Source of the DNA: JAYWIG01 sp043789035
GTDB taxonomy: Bacteria > Pseudomonadota > Gammaproteobacteria > Burkholderiales > Burkholderiaceae_E
Direction of reading: 5' to 3'
DNA length: 15,986 nucleotides
NCBI GenBank assembly: GCA_043789035.1
Contig: JAYWIG010000077.1
Location: 1 to 15,986, forward strand
A model generated the notes under the pieces. It was not told where the DNA came from. It did no database searches and worked only from the letters and a program-made list of their open reading frames with translations. Below are positions 8,058 to 15,442 of the stretch, one piece after another. Position 1 is the first letter of the stretch, and each line of letters starts with the position of its first letter. The position numbers and the translations under genes are program-made.

Positions 8058-8065
8058 TCCTTCCT
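8058..8065 (-). promoter_or_regulatory. Shine-Dalgarno deciding the start of the PF10136 gene
   Basis: On the minus strand AGGAAGGA is followed by seven bases and ATG at 8050. This is the strongest ribosome-binding site in the window and makes the ATG at 8050 the likely start, 18 codons inside the longest open frame. Confidence 0.7.
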
Positions 8066-8226
8066 TTTGCGGTAAATGAAGCCTAAGTGGCCTCTAAAAG
8101 ACACAGGTTTGAAGACAACAATTGTATCGGTGTGAAAACGTTGAAGTTGTTATGAAATTGTTACTGTGCTTTACATCGACAATAGCGAATAGGGATATCT
8201 GTCTCTCCGATGATTTGTTTAAACCA

Positions 8227-8260
8227 ACCGACAAACGGTGGCTTTTGGCGCATTGTCGGT
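8227..8260. repeat. Inverted repeat in the divergent intergenic region
   Basis: ACCGACAA (8227-8234) pairs perfectly with TTGTCGGT (8253-8260) across an 18-base loop. It lies in the 340-base gene-free stretch 8051-8390 between two divergent genes, about 160 bases before the DUF1800 start. It could be an operator or a stem-loop. A T7 run begins 13 bases after the right arm (8273-8279), too far for a typical intrinsic terminator. Nothing else is coding in this stretch. Confidence 0.4.
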
Positions 8261-8277
8261 AAGAAGGGCTACTTTTT

Positions 8278-8306
8278 TTGTTAGAAAATTCACACTGAAG
8301 AATAAA
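8278..8306 (+). promoter_or_regulatory. Possible sigma-70 promoter for the DUF1800-DUF1501 pair
   Basis: TTGTTA at 8278-8283 is separated by 17 bases from AATAAA at 8301-8306, within an AT-rich tract (a TATAAG overlaps just downstream at 8307-8312). Spacing is ideal and the -35 is a good match, but the -10 is only fair. It lies 85 bases before the gene start. Found by eye only. Confidence 0.3.
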
Positions 8307-8390
8307 TATAAGTAGTTCGCAGCCGGGAAATTTTCGCCACGAAGCAATTGCAGTTAATCCGCATGCGTTTCCAACAGGAGTTTGCCCAAG

Positions 8391-10271
8391 ATGTTTTATC
8401 GATTACTGGTTTGTATTGCGCTACTCGCCTTAACTGCTTGTAGTGGAAGTGGTGGAGACTCTTCGAATGCAGCTCAAAATGCTGTAACTACGAACGGTAC
8501 AAACCCGGCGCAGATTATTCCAGGCGATATTGTTGCTACAGATATTGCGAGTGCCTCATCAAAAGGGACTGTTGCCCTAACCGGCCCCACTCAGGCTGCT
8601 TTACAGAATGCGCCACCTGAAACCCTCCTGTCAGAGAAAGGCGCCTTTAGACTGTTGCAGCAAGCAAGCTTCGGAGCTACCGAAGCTGGTATGGTGGAGG
8701 CTAAAGCAAAGGGGCCGCGGAGATGGCTTGCAGAGCAATTCTTAATGCCTGTGTCAACCTATGGTTTTCGCGATAAGGATGCGATTCATAAATGGAGTGA
8801 TAAGAACACAGGTTTCTGCGATCAATTCGCCTCTGGCACCCCCGCTCGCGACAATTGTTGGCGCGATTGGTATTCCAGCGATCTCATTAAGCTTGAATTT
8901 TTTAAACATGCGTCCATAGGGACAGATCAATTGCGTCAGCGTGTTGCTTTGGCGTTATCTCAGATTATTGTAACCAGCGAAGTAGAGGTGAGTGGACTGT
9001 ATGGTTTAGCCGATTATCAGCAAAAAATTCGTGATGTGGCTTTTACAAACTACCGCGAAGTGTTGAAGGTCGCTGCGACTCACCCTGTCATGGGAGAGTA
9101 TCTCAACATGGTGAACAATGATGCGTCAGACCCGAATGAAAATTTTGCCCGTGAACTGCTGCAACTTTTCAGCGTTGGCACATGCCAGTTAAACATCGAC
9201 GGAACGCTCAAGAACCGTAAGTGTGAGGCAACTTATGATAACGACGCTGTTCGTGAATATGCTTTTGCTTTAACAGGGTGGACATACCCCGCTGGCGGTA
9301 TAAATGCATGGTGTACCAGCAACTGTGGTTGGAAGAACCCTACTTACCTGAAGGGCAGTATGGTTGCGGTGGAGTCAGCGCACGACAAGCTTGCCCGAAA
9401 GTTGCTCAATGGAGTCACCTTAGCCGCAGGACACAGTTCTCAAAGAGCATTAGATGCGGTTTTAGATTCGTTGATCAATCACCCAAACATTGCGCCGTTT
9501 ATTGGCAAACAATTGATTCAGTTCTTTGTGTCTAGTAACCCCAGTCCGGCTTATATCTCACGGGTTTCGAATGCGTTTGTTAGCGGTAAATATGAAACCT
9601 TTGGGTCTGGCGAAAAGGGCGATATGCAAGCCACTATGGCTGCAGTGCTGCTCGATGACGAAGCTCGCAATGACACTACTTTTGATAGCGCCAGTGCGGG
9701 TAAGCTTCGGGAGCCCATTGTAATGATGGTGAGCGCCGTAAGAGCGATGAACGGATATACCGATGGTGAGCGAATGGGTAAGTACGGTTGGGGCTCAAAC
9801 CTGTCGCAACCGGTGTTCAATAGCCCGTCAGTATTTAATTTCTACGCGCCAGATTATCCACTGCCTGGCAATCCCGGGGTAGTTGCGCCACAGTTTCAGC
9901 TAGTCAACGCGAATACAAGTATGGGCTGGACCAACTTTGCCAATGACTTGGTTTATTGGTGGTATGACAAAGGCAAAGGTGTGGCTGCTAAAACCGATCT
10001 TGTCGGAAGTACTGGCACATTGCTCAGTTACTCCGCCTTTGAGTCCGACGCGAGCGATACAACTAAGCTAATAGATCGCATGGATAGACTTTTGACTGGC
10101 AGTAAAGTCGGTACCGCAGGCCGAGCCGCAATCGCTATCGCCCTTAATGCTTATACCTCTGCGGATACTTGGTTAACTGACGCAAATAATCAATCGAACT
10201 GGCAACGTGAGCGAGTTAAAACCGCCGCTTACTTGCTTATTTCATCTCCTCACTTTCAAGTTCAACGATAG
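8391..10271 (+). CDS. DUF1800 family lipoprotein
   Basis: A 626-residue exported lipoprotein. Residues 1-17 form a lipoprotein signal (hydrophobic run ending L14-T-A-C17; serine at +2 predicts outer-membrane targeting), followed by a low-complexity Ser/Gly/Asn/Ala linker to about residue 75. The DUF1800 domain then runs to the end: AFRLLQQASFGATEAGMVEA, MGEYLNMVNND, DPNENFARELLQLFSVG, YAFALTGWTYP and the typical terminal AAYLLISSPHFQVQR. The cysteine-containing stretches CQLNIDGTLKNRKCE and WCTSNCGW may form disulfides. The ATG at 8391 is preferred over TTG at 8382 because AGGAG lies 10 bases upstream of it and only one base from the TTG. Function is unknown. DUF1800 proteins are nearly always paired with DUF1501, as here with a seven-base gap. 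Confidence 0.9.
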   Translation: MFYRLLVCIALLALTACSGSGGDSSNAAQNAVTTNGTNPAQIIPGDIVATDIASASSKGTVALTGPTQAALQNAPPETLLSEKGAFRLLQQASFGATEAGMVEAKAKGPRRWLAEQFLMPVSTYGFRDKDAIHKWSDKNTGFCDQFASGTPARDNCWRDWYSSDLIKLEFFKHASIGTDQLRQRVALALSQIIVTSEVEVSGLYGLADYQQKIRDVAFTNYREVLKVAATHPVMGEYLNMVNNDASDPNENFARELLQLFSVGTCQLNIDGTLKNRKCEATYDNDAVREYAFALTGWTYPAGGINAWCTSNCGWKNPTYLKGSMVAVESAHDKLARKLLNGVTLAAGHSSQRALDAVLDSLINHPNIAPFIGKQLIQFFVSSNPSPAYISRVSNAFVSGKYETFGSGEKGDMQATMAAVLLDDEARNDTTFDSASAGKLREPIVMMVSAVRAMNGYTDGERMGKYGWGSNLSQPVFNSPSVFNFYAPDYPLPGNPGVVAPQFQLVNANTSMGWTNFANDLVYWWYDKGKGVAAKTDLVGSTGTLLSYSAFESDASDTTKLIDRMDRLLTGSKVGTAGRAAIAIALNAYTSADTWLTDANNQSNWQRERVKTAAYLLISSPHFQVQR

Positions 10272-10278
10272 GTTATTC

Positions 10279-11721
10279 ATGTCTAAAAATTCTAGAATTG
10301 ATGGGTTCGAGCGTCGAGGCTTCCTGCGTTCCCTTGCTGGTGGTGCTGCCACTATTTCGTTAGGTTCTGGGGCAAGCATGTTTGCGCCGCTAGATGCACA
10401 GGCCCAAAGCAGTGACTACAAAGCCCTTGTGTGTTTGTTCCTATTTGGTGGCAACGATGGCATGAATATGGTGGTGCCCATGGATGATTCCGTGGCAGGC
10501 TCGGGCTATACGCAATACTCTAGTGTTCGTGGTTCGCTAGCGTTACCGTTGAATGCTTTGCAACCCTTAAGTAACACCCGGTTTGGTTTGCATCCTGGCT
10601 TGGCACCACTCACTAATGTGTGGGACGATAATGCGATGGCGGTTGTGCATAATGTTGGCCCTCTCTCCAAACCGATGACCCAGGCGCAGTACGTGACTTG
10701 GCGTAAGCAAAATGATGCAAGCCTTGTACCGGAGAGTTTGTTCTCACATTCGGATCAACAGCGCCAATGGGAAAACGCCGCTACAACAACCATTTCTCAG
10801 ACTGGTTGGGGAGGTTTAGCTGCTGAACAGAATGATTTCAATCAAGTTGTCTCGTTTGCTGGCAATACACGATTTGGCGGTGGTTCACGCAATAATGAAC
10901 TGGTATTACCCGAGCCCGGTGGAACTTTCGGTTTGAACGGCTACTGGAATGGTACCCAGCCAAACGCAAGAAAGGCCGCGCTCGAAGCATTAATGAACGA
11001 AAGTATAGGCAATGTTATTCATGCGAGCTACGCTAATCAGCAACGTGCTGCGTTAGATCTAAGTAAAAAGCTTGAAACAATCGTGAAACTTAAGCCAGGA
11101 GATGCAGGTTCAAGCGCAATTATCAACAGTGCATTTTCGAACTTAGCAGCTCCGAACAATACTCGTCTGGCAAAGCAACTTTACCAAGTTGCAAAAATGG
11201 TTGAGTCCGGACGAACTGCGCTAGGTGGCTCCAGGCATATCTATTTTGTGAGCCTTGGTGGCTTTGATACCCATAGCGCTCAGCTCGGTGCTCATGGCAC
11301 TCTGATGGCCGATATTGGGCGTTCGGTTGCAGCTTTCTATGCCGCGCTAAAAAACATGGGAATGGCAGATAAAGTGACGTTATTTACAGCATCTGATTTC
11401 GGTCGTACGTTTAAACCAAATAGTAGCGGCGGAACAGATCATGCATGGGGCAATGAGCAGCTTGTGATCGGTTCGGGCGTGAATACAAAAGCACTCATTG
11501 GGCAATACCCGAACTTAACTCTTGGTGGTATTAATGATGCCGCCGACCCAGCGAAGAGTTGGGAATTTCAAGGGCGCTGGATTCCAAGTATATCGGTTAC
11601 TCAATATGCGGGCTCGCTATTGAAGTGGTTAAACCCGCAAGCTAACTTGGGCACCGTTTTGCCAGGGCTTGCTGCTTTTAACGCAGTGGGTGGTGCAAAT
11701 ATTGGGCTGATGAAAGCGTAA
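10279..11721 (+). CDS. DUF1501 family Tat-exported protein
   Basis: A 480-residue protein with a twin-arginine signal: ERRGFLRSLAGG (R12, R13), a hydrophobic stretch, and a likely cleavage after AQA at residues 40-42. The mature part begins with the family hallmark LVCLFLFGGNDGMNMVVP and contains HPGLAPL, HSDQQRQWE, FVSLGGFDTHSAQL and the metal-site-like FTASDFGRTFKPNSSGGTDHAWGN. The family belongs to the alkaline-phosphatase/sulfatase-like fold, and these D/H-rich motifs are where metal ligands would sit. Tat export fits a protein folded with a metal cofactor in the cytoplasm. A longer reading from 10207 would bury the signal and overlap the upstream gene by 65 bases, so 10279 is taken. It is the second gene of the unit, and its role is unknown. 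Confidence 0.9.
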   Translation: MSKNSRIDGFERRGFLRSLAGGAATISLGSGASMFAPLDAQAQSSDYKALVCLFLFGGNDGMNMVVPMDDSVAGSGYTQYSSVRGSLALPLNALQPLSNTRFGLHPGLAPLTNVWDDNAMAVVHNVGPLSKPMTQAQYVTWRKQNDASLVPESLFSHSDQQRQWENAATTTISQTGWGGLAAEQNDFNQVVSFAGNTRFGGGSRNNELVLPEPGGTFGLNGYWNGTQPNARKAALEALMNESIGNVIHASYANQQRAALDLSKKLETIVKLKPGDAGSSAIINSAFSNLAAPNNTRLAKQLYQVAKMVESGRTALGGSRHIYFVSLGGFDTHSAQLGAHGTLMADIGRSVAAFYAALKNMGMADKVTLFTASDFGRTFKPNSSGGTDHAWGNEQLVIGSGVNTKALIGQYPNLTLGGINDAADPAKSWEFQGRWIPSISVTQYAGSLLKWLNPQANLGTVLPGLAAFNAVGGANIGLMKA

Positions 11722-11736
11722 ACAAGCATTTGTAGT

Positions 11737-12891
11737 TTAAAAGACTTGGCCCTCCAGCAGATCTACCGCGTCACCGTATTGACTTGCTAAACTAACCACT
11801 TGCTCGTCTTTAAGCGCACATAAAAAACCTTTGTCGATAAGCCTATTGCCACCGGCATGAACTGTCATATCGAGCATAACTAAATCCATGTGCACTGGTG
11901 GTTCTTCCCAGTCGGGCATCATGCGCCGAATGTAGTCACTTGGTTTCGTGAGATCAATACCAAAGTGCAGTGCACCGGGTGCGTTCGAGCCTGCTGGGTA
12001 AATCGCGTGGCGCGGTGCTTTTGGGTTAAAGCCACAGCCACCACCTTCGATCATTCTGCCGCCTATCAGCATGTCTCGAAGAATAATGGCTTCCTCCGAT
12101 TCCCCATTCACCAAGCTGATGTATTCGCCTTCGAAATGTACGGCGATGCGTTCTGAAAATGGTTTAGCAAAACCAACCGCCCATTGCGGATACAACACTC
12201 CGCTCATCTTGGTGGGTATAGAAAGATCATTCTTTACTGAGTTGTGGTCCCACAAATTGGGGCCGTGTGAGGGCAGGTAATGCACATATGCCCCCGGCTC
12301 TTCAGCGGTCATTTTCCCGCGCCAGCGGTTCGTTGCCAGTTGGTTGTTGCGCATTTCAGCAGTGAAATGAATTTTGAAATCTGAACCTCGGGTGTCGGTA
12401 AAGTGAAGATCGAATTCTGAGTTAAGTGGATATCGATTGGCTGTTGCTTTGGTAATCTCACCCATTACATCAAGAGGAAACCTTGCTTGTGCGGTGTGTA
12501 GTAAATCGAGATTACGAAAGTAAGTAATTTTCACCCAACGCTGGCCTTTGCGGCGCATCGCAATACAGAATGGGTCAATAATCGAGCAAAACCAAGTTGA
12601 AACGACAAAGCTTGCTTTTTCAAGTAAAGCCTTGGCGGCCTCGGGTACTTCGGTGACCCTGGGGCTTGGCTCCATGAAAATGCGTACGGAAGCACCACGC
12701 ACTTTGGCAAGGCCGACTACCGCATCGATTACCCTTGAATCGAGTTGTGGGTCAGCAAGTATCAAAACGCTGTCCCCCGCTTTTATCGCGAAAACTTTGG
12801 TGAAATTATCGACTGCTTGAAAATAGTTTTGGGTTTGTTGGGCTGCGTTTGGTGTTGCTGATGGCAAACCTATCCATGATTGTCCGTACAT
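11737..12891 (-). CDS. M29 aminopeptidase / 2,5-dihydroxypyridine 5,6-dioxygenase (NicX)-like metalloenzyme
   Basis: A 384-residue cytoplasmic protein. The N-terminal domain (about 20-120) has the alternating alpha/beta pattern of M29 enzymes: FAIKAGDSVLILADPQ, VIDAVVGLAKVRGASV. The C-terminal domain carries the metal-site segments: E in IEGGGCGFNPKAPRHA, H309 in GALHFGID, and an HxD pair H334-M-D336 near the end. This architecture is shared by thermophilic aminopeptidases and by the ring-cleaving NicX of nicotinate degradation. The NPKA...SNAPGALH segment resembles the NicX-like branch more than the peptidases, as I recall them. A good AAGG site precedes the ATG by seven bases. It follows a Bug-type binding protein by 15 bases on the same strand, suggesting a catabolic role on an imported small acid. 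Peptidase versus dioxygenase is unresolved. Confidence 0.75.
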   Translation of the reverse strand: MYGQSWIGLPSATPNAAQQTQNYFQAVDNFTKVFAIKAGDSVLILADPQLDSRVIDAVVGLAKVRGASVRIFMEPSPRVTEVPEAAKALLEKASFVVSTWFCSIIDPFCIAMRRKGQRWVKITYFRNLDLLHTAQARFPLDVMGEITKATANRYPLNSEFDLHFTDTRGSDFKIHFTAEMRNNQLATNRWRGKMTAEEPGAYVHYLPSHGPNLWDHNSVKNDLSIPTKMSGVLYPQWAVGFAKPFSERIAVHFEGEYISLVNGESEEAIILRDMLIGGRMIEGGGCGFNPKAPRHAIYPAGSNAPGALHFGIDLTKPSDYIRRMMPDWEEPPVHMDLVMLDMTVHAGGNRLIDKGFLCALKDEQVVSLASQYGDAVDLLEGQVF

Positions 12892-12906
12892 TGCGTTACC
12901 TTAAGG

Positions 12907-13896
12907 TTAATCGATTTTCGCACCAGAGCGTTTGATGGCTACAGCCCATCGCTCGATCTCCGCGGTAACGAAGCGTTTTAGTTCGTCCGGTGAGCTAGGC
13001 GTTGGCACTGCACCTCTGGCAAGAAGCTGCTCTTTCAGCTTTGAATCACTTAGCGCTGCGCGGACTGAACGATTCATTTTTTCAATTGACGCCTGATTGG
13101 CCGACCCTTGAAGCTTTGGCATAAACACAGCGTCCCAAGCGCTCACATCAAAACCCGGCACTCCAGATTCGGCAATTGTGGGTAGCACATCAAAACCGGG
13201 CAAGCGGGTGAGAGTGCTCACGCCTAATGCGCGAATTCGATCCGCTTTGACTTGAGGTGCCGCATCGGCGGAAATCTCAATCATCATATCGACTTGCCCG
13301 CCGATTAAATCGGTAATGGCTTGTGCCCCACCTCGATACGGCACGTGCACCACATGCAAACCTGCTTGGGCCTTGAGCGATTCCATGGCTAAATGTGATG
13401 TAGTGCCATTGCCCCCAGAACCGTAGGTGAACTTGCCTGGACTACTTCTTAAGAGTTTGAGCAAGTCGGCTAAAGAGTTTACGTTTAAGTTTGGCCGAAC
13501 CACTACAAGCAGTGCAATCGAGCTTAATCTACTTACCGGTTCAAAATCATTTATCGCGTTAAAGCCAGGCTTTGCGTACAGCGTTTGATTGATGGCGTGA
13601 GTGCCGTTAGTACCGTACAAGAAGGTTTCACTACCTCGATCAGCCCTCAGAGCTGCCATCGCCCCCAAGTTACCACCCGCGCCTCCGATGTTCTCGAAAA
13701 CAACATTAGGCGTGCCAGAATAGTTCGCAACGGCTGGTAAAAGCATTAGTCGAGCAAGTGTATCTCCTCCTCCGCCCGCCGGAAATGGGATGATGACTTT
13801 GACTGGGGTGTTTTGGGCATTAAGCGTTTGAGCGTTAAGCATCATTGCGGAGCTGGCTGCCAAGCCCGTCTTAATCAAGGTGCGCCGACTATTCAT
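12907..13896 (-). CDS. Bug-family tripartite tricarboxylate transporter substrate-binding protein (TctC-like)
   Basis: A 329-residue periplasmic binding protein. The N-terminus is a Tat-type signal (NSRRTLIKTGLAAS, R4-R5) with a likely cleavage after LNA at residue 27. The mature protein starts with the Bug hallmark VKVIIPFPAGGGGDTLAR, followed by ENIGGAGGNLGAMAALRA (usual second-loop motif), FTYGSGGNGTTSHLAMESLK, HVPYRGGAQAITDLIGGQVD and the typical C-terminal helix ending AIKRSGAKID. Bug proteins bind small carboxylates such as citrate, malate, amino acids or nicotinate; the ligand here cannot be read from sequence. No TctA or TctB membrane partners lie in the window, so it is an orphan that must share a transporter encoded elsewhere or act as a sensor. 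AGGGA lies about seven bases before the ATG. It is the first gene of a unit with the M29/NicX-like enzyme. Confidence 0.92.
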   Translation of the reverse strand: MNSRRTLIKTGLAASSAMMLNAQTLNAQNTPVKVIIPFPAGGGGDTLARLMLLPAVANYSGTPNVVFENIGGAGGNLGAMAALRADRGSETFLYGTNGTHAINQTLYAKPGFNAINDFEPVSRLSSIALLVVVRPNLNVNSLADLLKLLRSSPGKFTYGSGGNGTTSHLAMESLKAQAGLHVVHVPYRGGAQAITDLIGGQVDMMIEISADAAPQVKADRIRALGVSTLTRLPGFDVLPTIAESGVPGFDVSAWDAVFMPKLQGSANQASIEKMNRSVRAALSDSKLKEQLLARGAVPTPSSPDELKRFVTAEIERWAVAIKRSGAKID

Positions 13897-13995
13897 TGAG
13901 TTTCCCTAGGCTTCTAACGTAAAAGTCATTGTAGCGAAGCTCGTATGTTATGAAAATGCTATTCCAACCGACATAAAATGTTTAACAATGCGCCT
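13897..13995. promoter_or_regulatory. Divergent intergenic region between Bug protein and esterase
   Basis: A 99-base spacer from which the Bug gene (minus) and the esterase (plus) diverge, so it must hold at least two promoters. AT-rich hexamers such as TATGTT and TATGAA occur at about 13944-13955, but I see no well-spaced -35/-10 pair or clear operator palindrome. Confidence 0.35.
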
Positions 13996-14865
13996 ATGAA
14001 AACTATTCTTTTGACGCTCAAACTGCTTCCAGCTTTTGTATTGGCCTTGCTTTCTGGTTGCTCACCCTTAGGTGTTTTGAATTCTTTGGTGCCTAGCAGC
14101 AGTCATAAACTTACCTCCGATGTAGCCTACGGTTCTGCATCGCGCCATAAGCTCGACGTATATACGCCAACTACCGCTGTTCCGGTGGGTGGCTACCCTG
14201 TAGTTGTATTCTTTTACGGCGGGTCTTGGACTCGTGGCGAGAAAGCCGATTACAAGTTTGTCGGTGAAGCACTTGCGTCGCGCGGCATTCTTGCCTTAAT
14301 TGCCGATTATCGTTTGTACCCTGAGGTTCGTTACCCCGATTTTTTAAGCGATTGCGCTTTGGCGCTTAGCTTTGGCTTAGACAAAGCCGCGACGTTTGGC
14401 GGTAACCCTAAGCGGGTATTTGTAATGGGGCATAGCGCGGGTGCTTATAACGCGTCGATGTTGGCACTTGATGCTCGCTGGCTAAAAGTGGTGGGGCGCT
14501 CACCCTCAGAGCTAGCTGGTTTTATCGGGTTGGCGGGGCCTTATGATTTCTTACCAATGACCAACCCTGATACCCAGCCAGTATTTTTTCACCCGAATTA
14601 TCCGGCAGGTTCGCAATCGATTGATTATGCTGCTGCATCTTCGCCTCGAACTTTCCTAGGTGCAGCAAAAGAAGATTCGCTGGTGAACCCGCAACGAAAT
14701 ACCGTGGGGCTGCATAATCGTTTGAAAACCGCAGGTGCTTCAACAACTTTTAAACTTTATGAGCGAGTAAATCACGTGACTTTGGTTGCTGCGTTGGGAG
14801 CACCCATGCGGTGGTTGGCCCCAGTGCTCGATGACGTGGTCGAGTTTGTAAATATGTCGAAGTAA
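13996..14865 (+). CDS. Alpha/beta hydrolase lipoprotein (carboxylesterase, BD-FAE/HSL-like)
   Basis: A 289-residue exported hydrolase. A signal peptide ends in the lipobox L-S-G-C (C22 from this start), so it should be membrane-anchored. The catalytic parts of an alpha/beta hydrolase are all visible: oxyanion-hole segment FFYGGSW (Y74 in the place of the usual HGG histidine), nucleophile S147 in GHSAGAYNA, probable acid D227 in AAKEDSLV, and H260 in VNHVTL. The family cleaves short-chain esters or acyl groups; the substrate is unknown. ATG at 13978 is an alternative start adding six residues; 13996 is chosen because MKT begins a classical signal peptide. Neither has a good Shine-Dalgarno. It is divergent from the Bug gene. 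Confidence 0.85.
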   Translation: MKTILLTLKLLPAFVLALLSGCSPLGVLNSLVPSSSHKLTSDVAYGSASRHKLDVYTPTTAVPVGGYPVVVFFYGGSWTRGEKADYKFVGEALASRGILALIADYRLYPEVRYPDFLSDCALALSFGLDKAATFGGNPKRVFVMGHSAGAYNASMLALDARWLKVVGRSPSELAGFIGLAGPYDFLPMTNPDTQPVFFHPNYPAGSQSIDYAAASSPRTFLGAAKEDSLVNPQRNTVGLHNRLKTAGASTTFKLYERVNHVTLVAALGAPMRWLAPVLDDVVEFVNMSK

Positions 14866-14884
14866 TCGAATCGGGTTCAACCAT

Positions 14885-15277
14885 TTAATACTTCACACGC
14901 TTGTCTCGCTTGCCATCGTGGTTGAGGTCGACTTGACCGTCATGCTTTTGACGGTAAATGGCTTTGCTTGTGTTGTCCTGTATGTGGCGAATCTGTGAAC
15001 GTTCCGCTTTCGTAGCCGTACCATCGGCTTTCGCACTGGCTTCCATTTGTTGAATACGAGTTTCTCTTGCATTCAGGCGGGCAGCCTCTCTTGAGGTGAG
15101 TTGACCACTGGCAACACCTTGGTCGATTCGTGCATCTTGACGCTGCTCTCGGGCATCGATTCGCGGTGTATTGGGAGCTATCACGCTCTGCGCGAAGGTA
15201 AAACTAGTGGCTGCAACGAAGAGCGCACCGACTGTAGAACGGAGTGCTACCTGGGCGATGTTTTTAAGTTGTGTCAT
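14885..15277 (-). CDS. Small secreted helical protein of unknown function
   Basis: A 130-residue protein with a Sec-type signal peptide (cleavage likely after FTFA, residue 29). The mature part is charged and helical: IDAREQRQDARIDQGVASGQ, LTSREAARLNARETRI, QMEASAKADGT, TKAERSQIRHIQDNTSKAIY, RQKHDGQ. Similar short periplasmic proteins with the 'REARQ-ARI-QGVASGQLT-REA-RL' pattern are, as far as I know, common in Burkholderiales and have no known role. The last 14 residues contain D117-x-N-x-D-G-x-x-D125, the shape of a dockerin/EF-hand-type calcium loop, preceding a basic end. Its own start has only a weak GGA upstream. It converges on the esterase with 19 bases between stops. Confidence 0.8.
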   Translation of the reverse strand: MTQLKNIAQVALRSTVGALFVAATSFTFAQSVIAPNTPRIDAREQRQDARIDQGVASGQLTSREAARLNARETRIQQMEASAKADGTATKAERSQIRHIQDNTSKAIYRQKHDGQVDLNHDGKRDKRVKY

Positions 15278-15442
15278 GATGGATTCCGATTTAAAAGGGG
15301 AACCAGCAAGTTACCACCGCATTTTTGGTTTGATAAGGGCTAAACCGTAAGCCAAGTAATGAAATGTTTCTATTGGCCGATAGACGGGGTGTTTTGTAAC
15401 CCCCCAGAGTTTGATAATTCGTAATGAACAAAGAGGGTTGAT

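Noticed and set aside
8051..8104. 18-codon N-terminal extension of the PF10136 protein
   Set aside because: The strong AGGAAGGA site at 8058-8065 positions the start at 8050; the extension would have to read through it and has no comparable site.
10207..10278. Longer start for DUF1501 overlapping the DUF1800 gene
   Set aside because: It would place 24 residues before the twin-arginine signal, which normally sits near the N-terminus.
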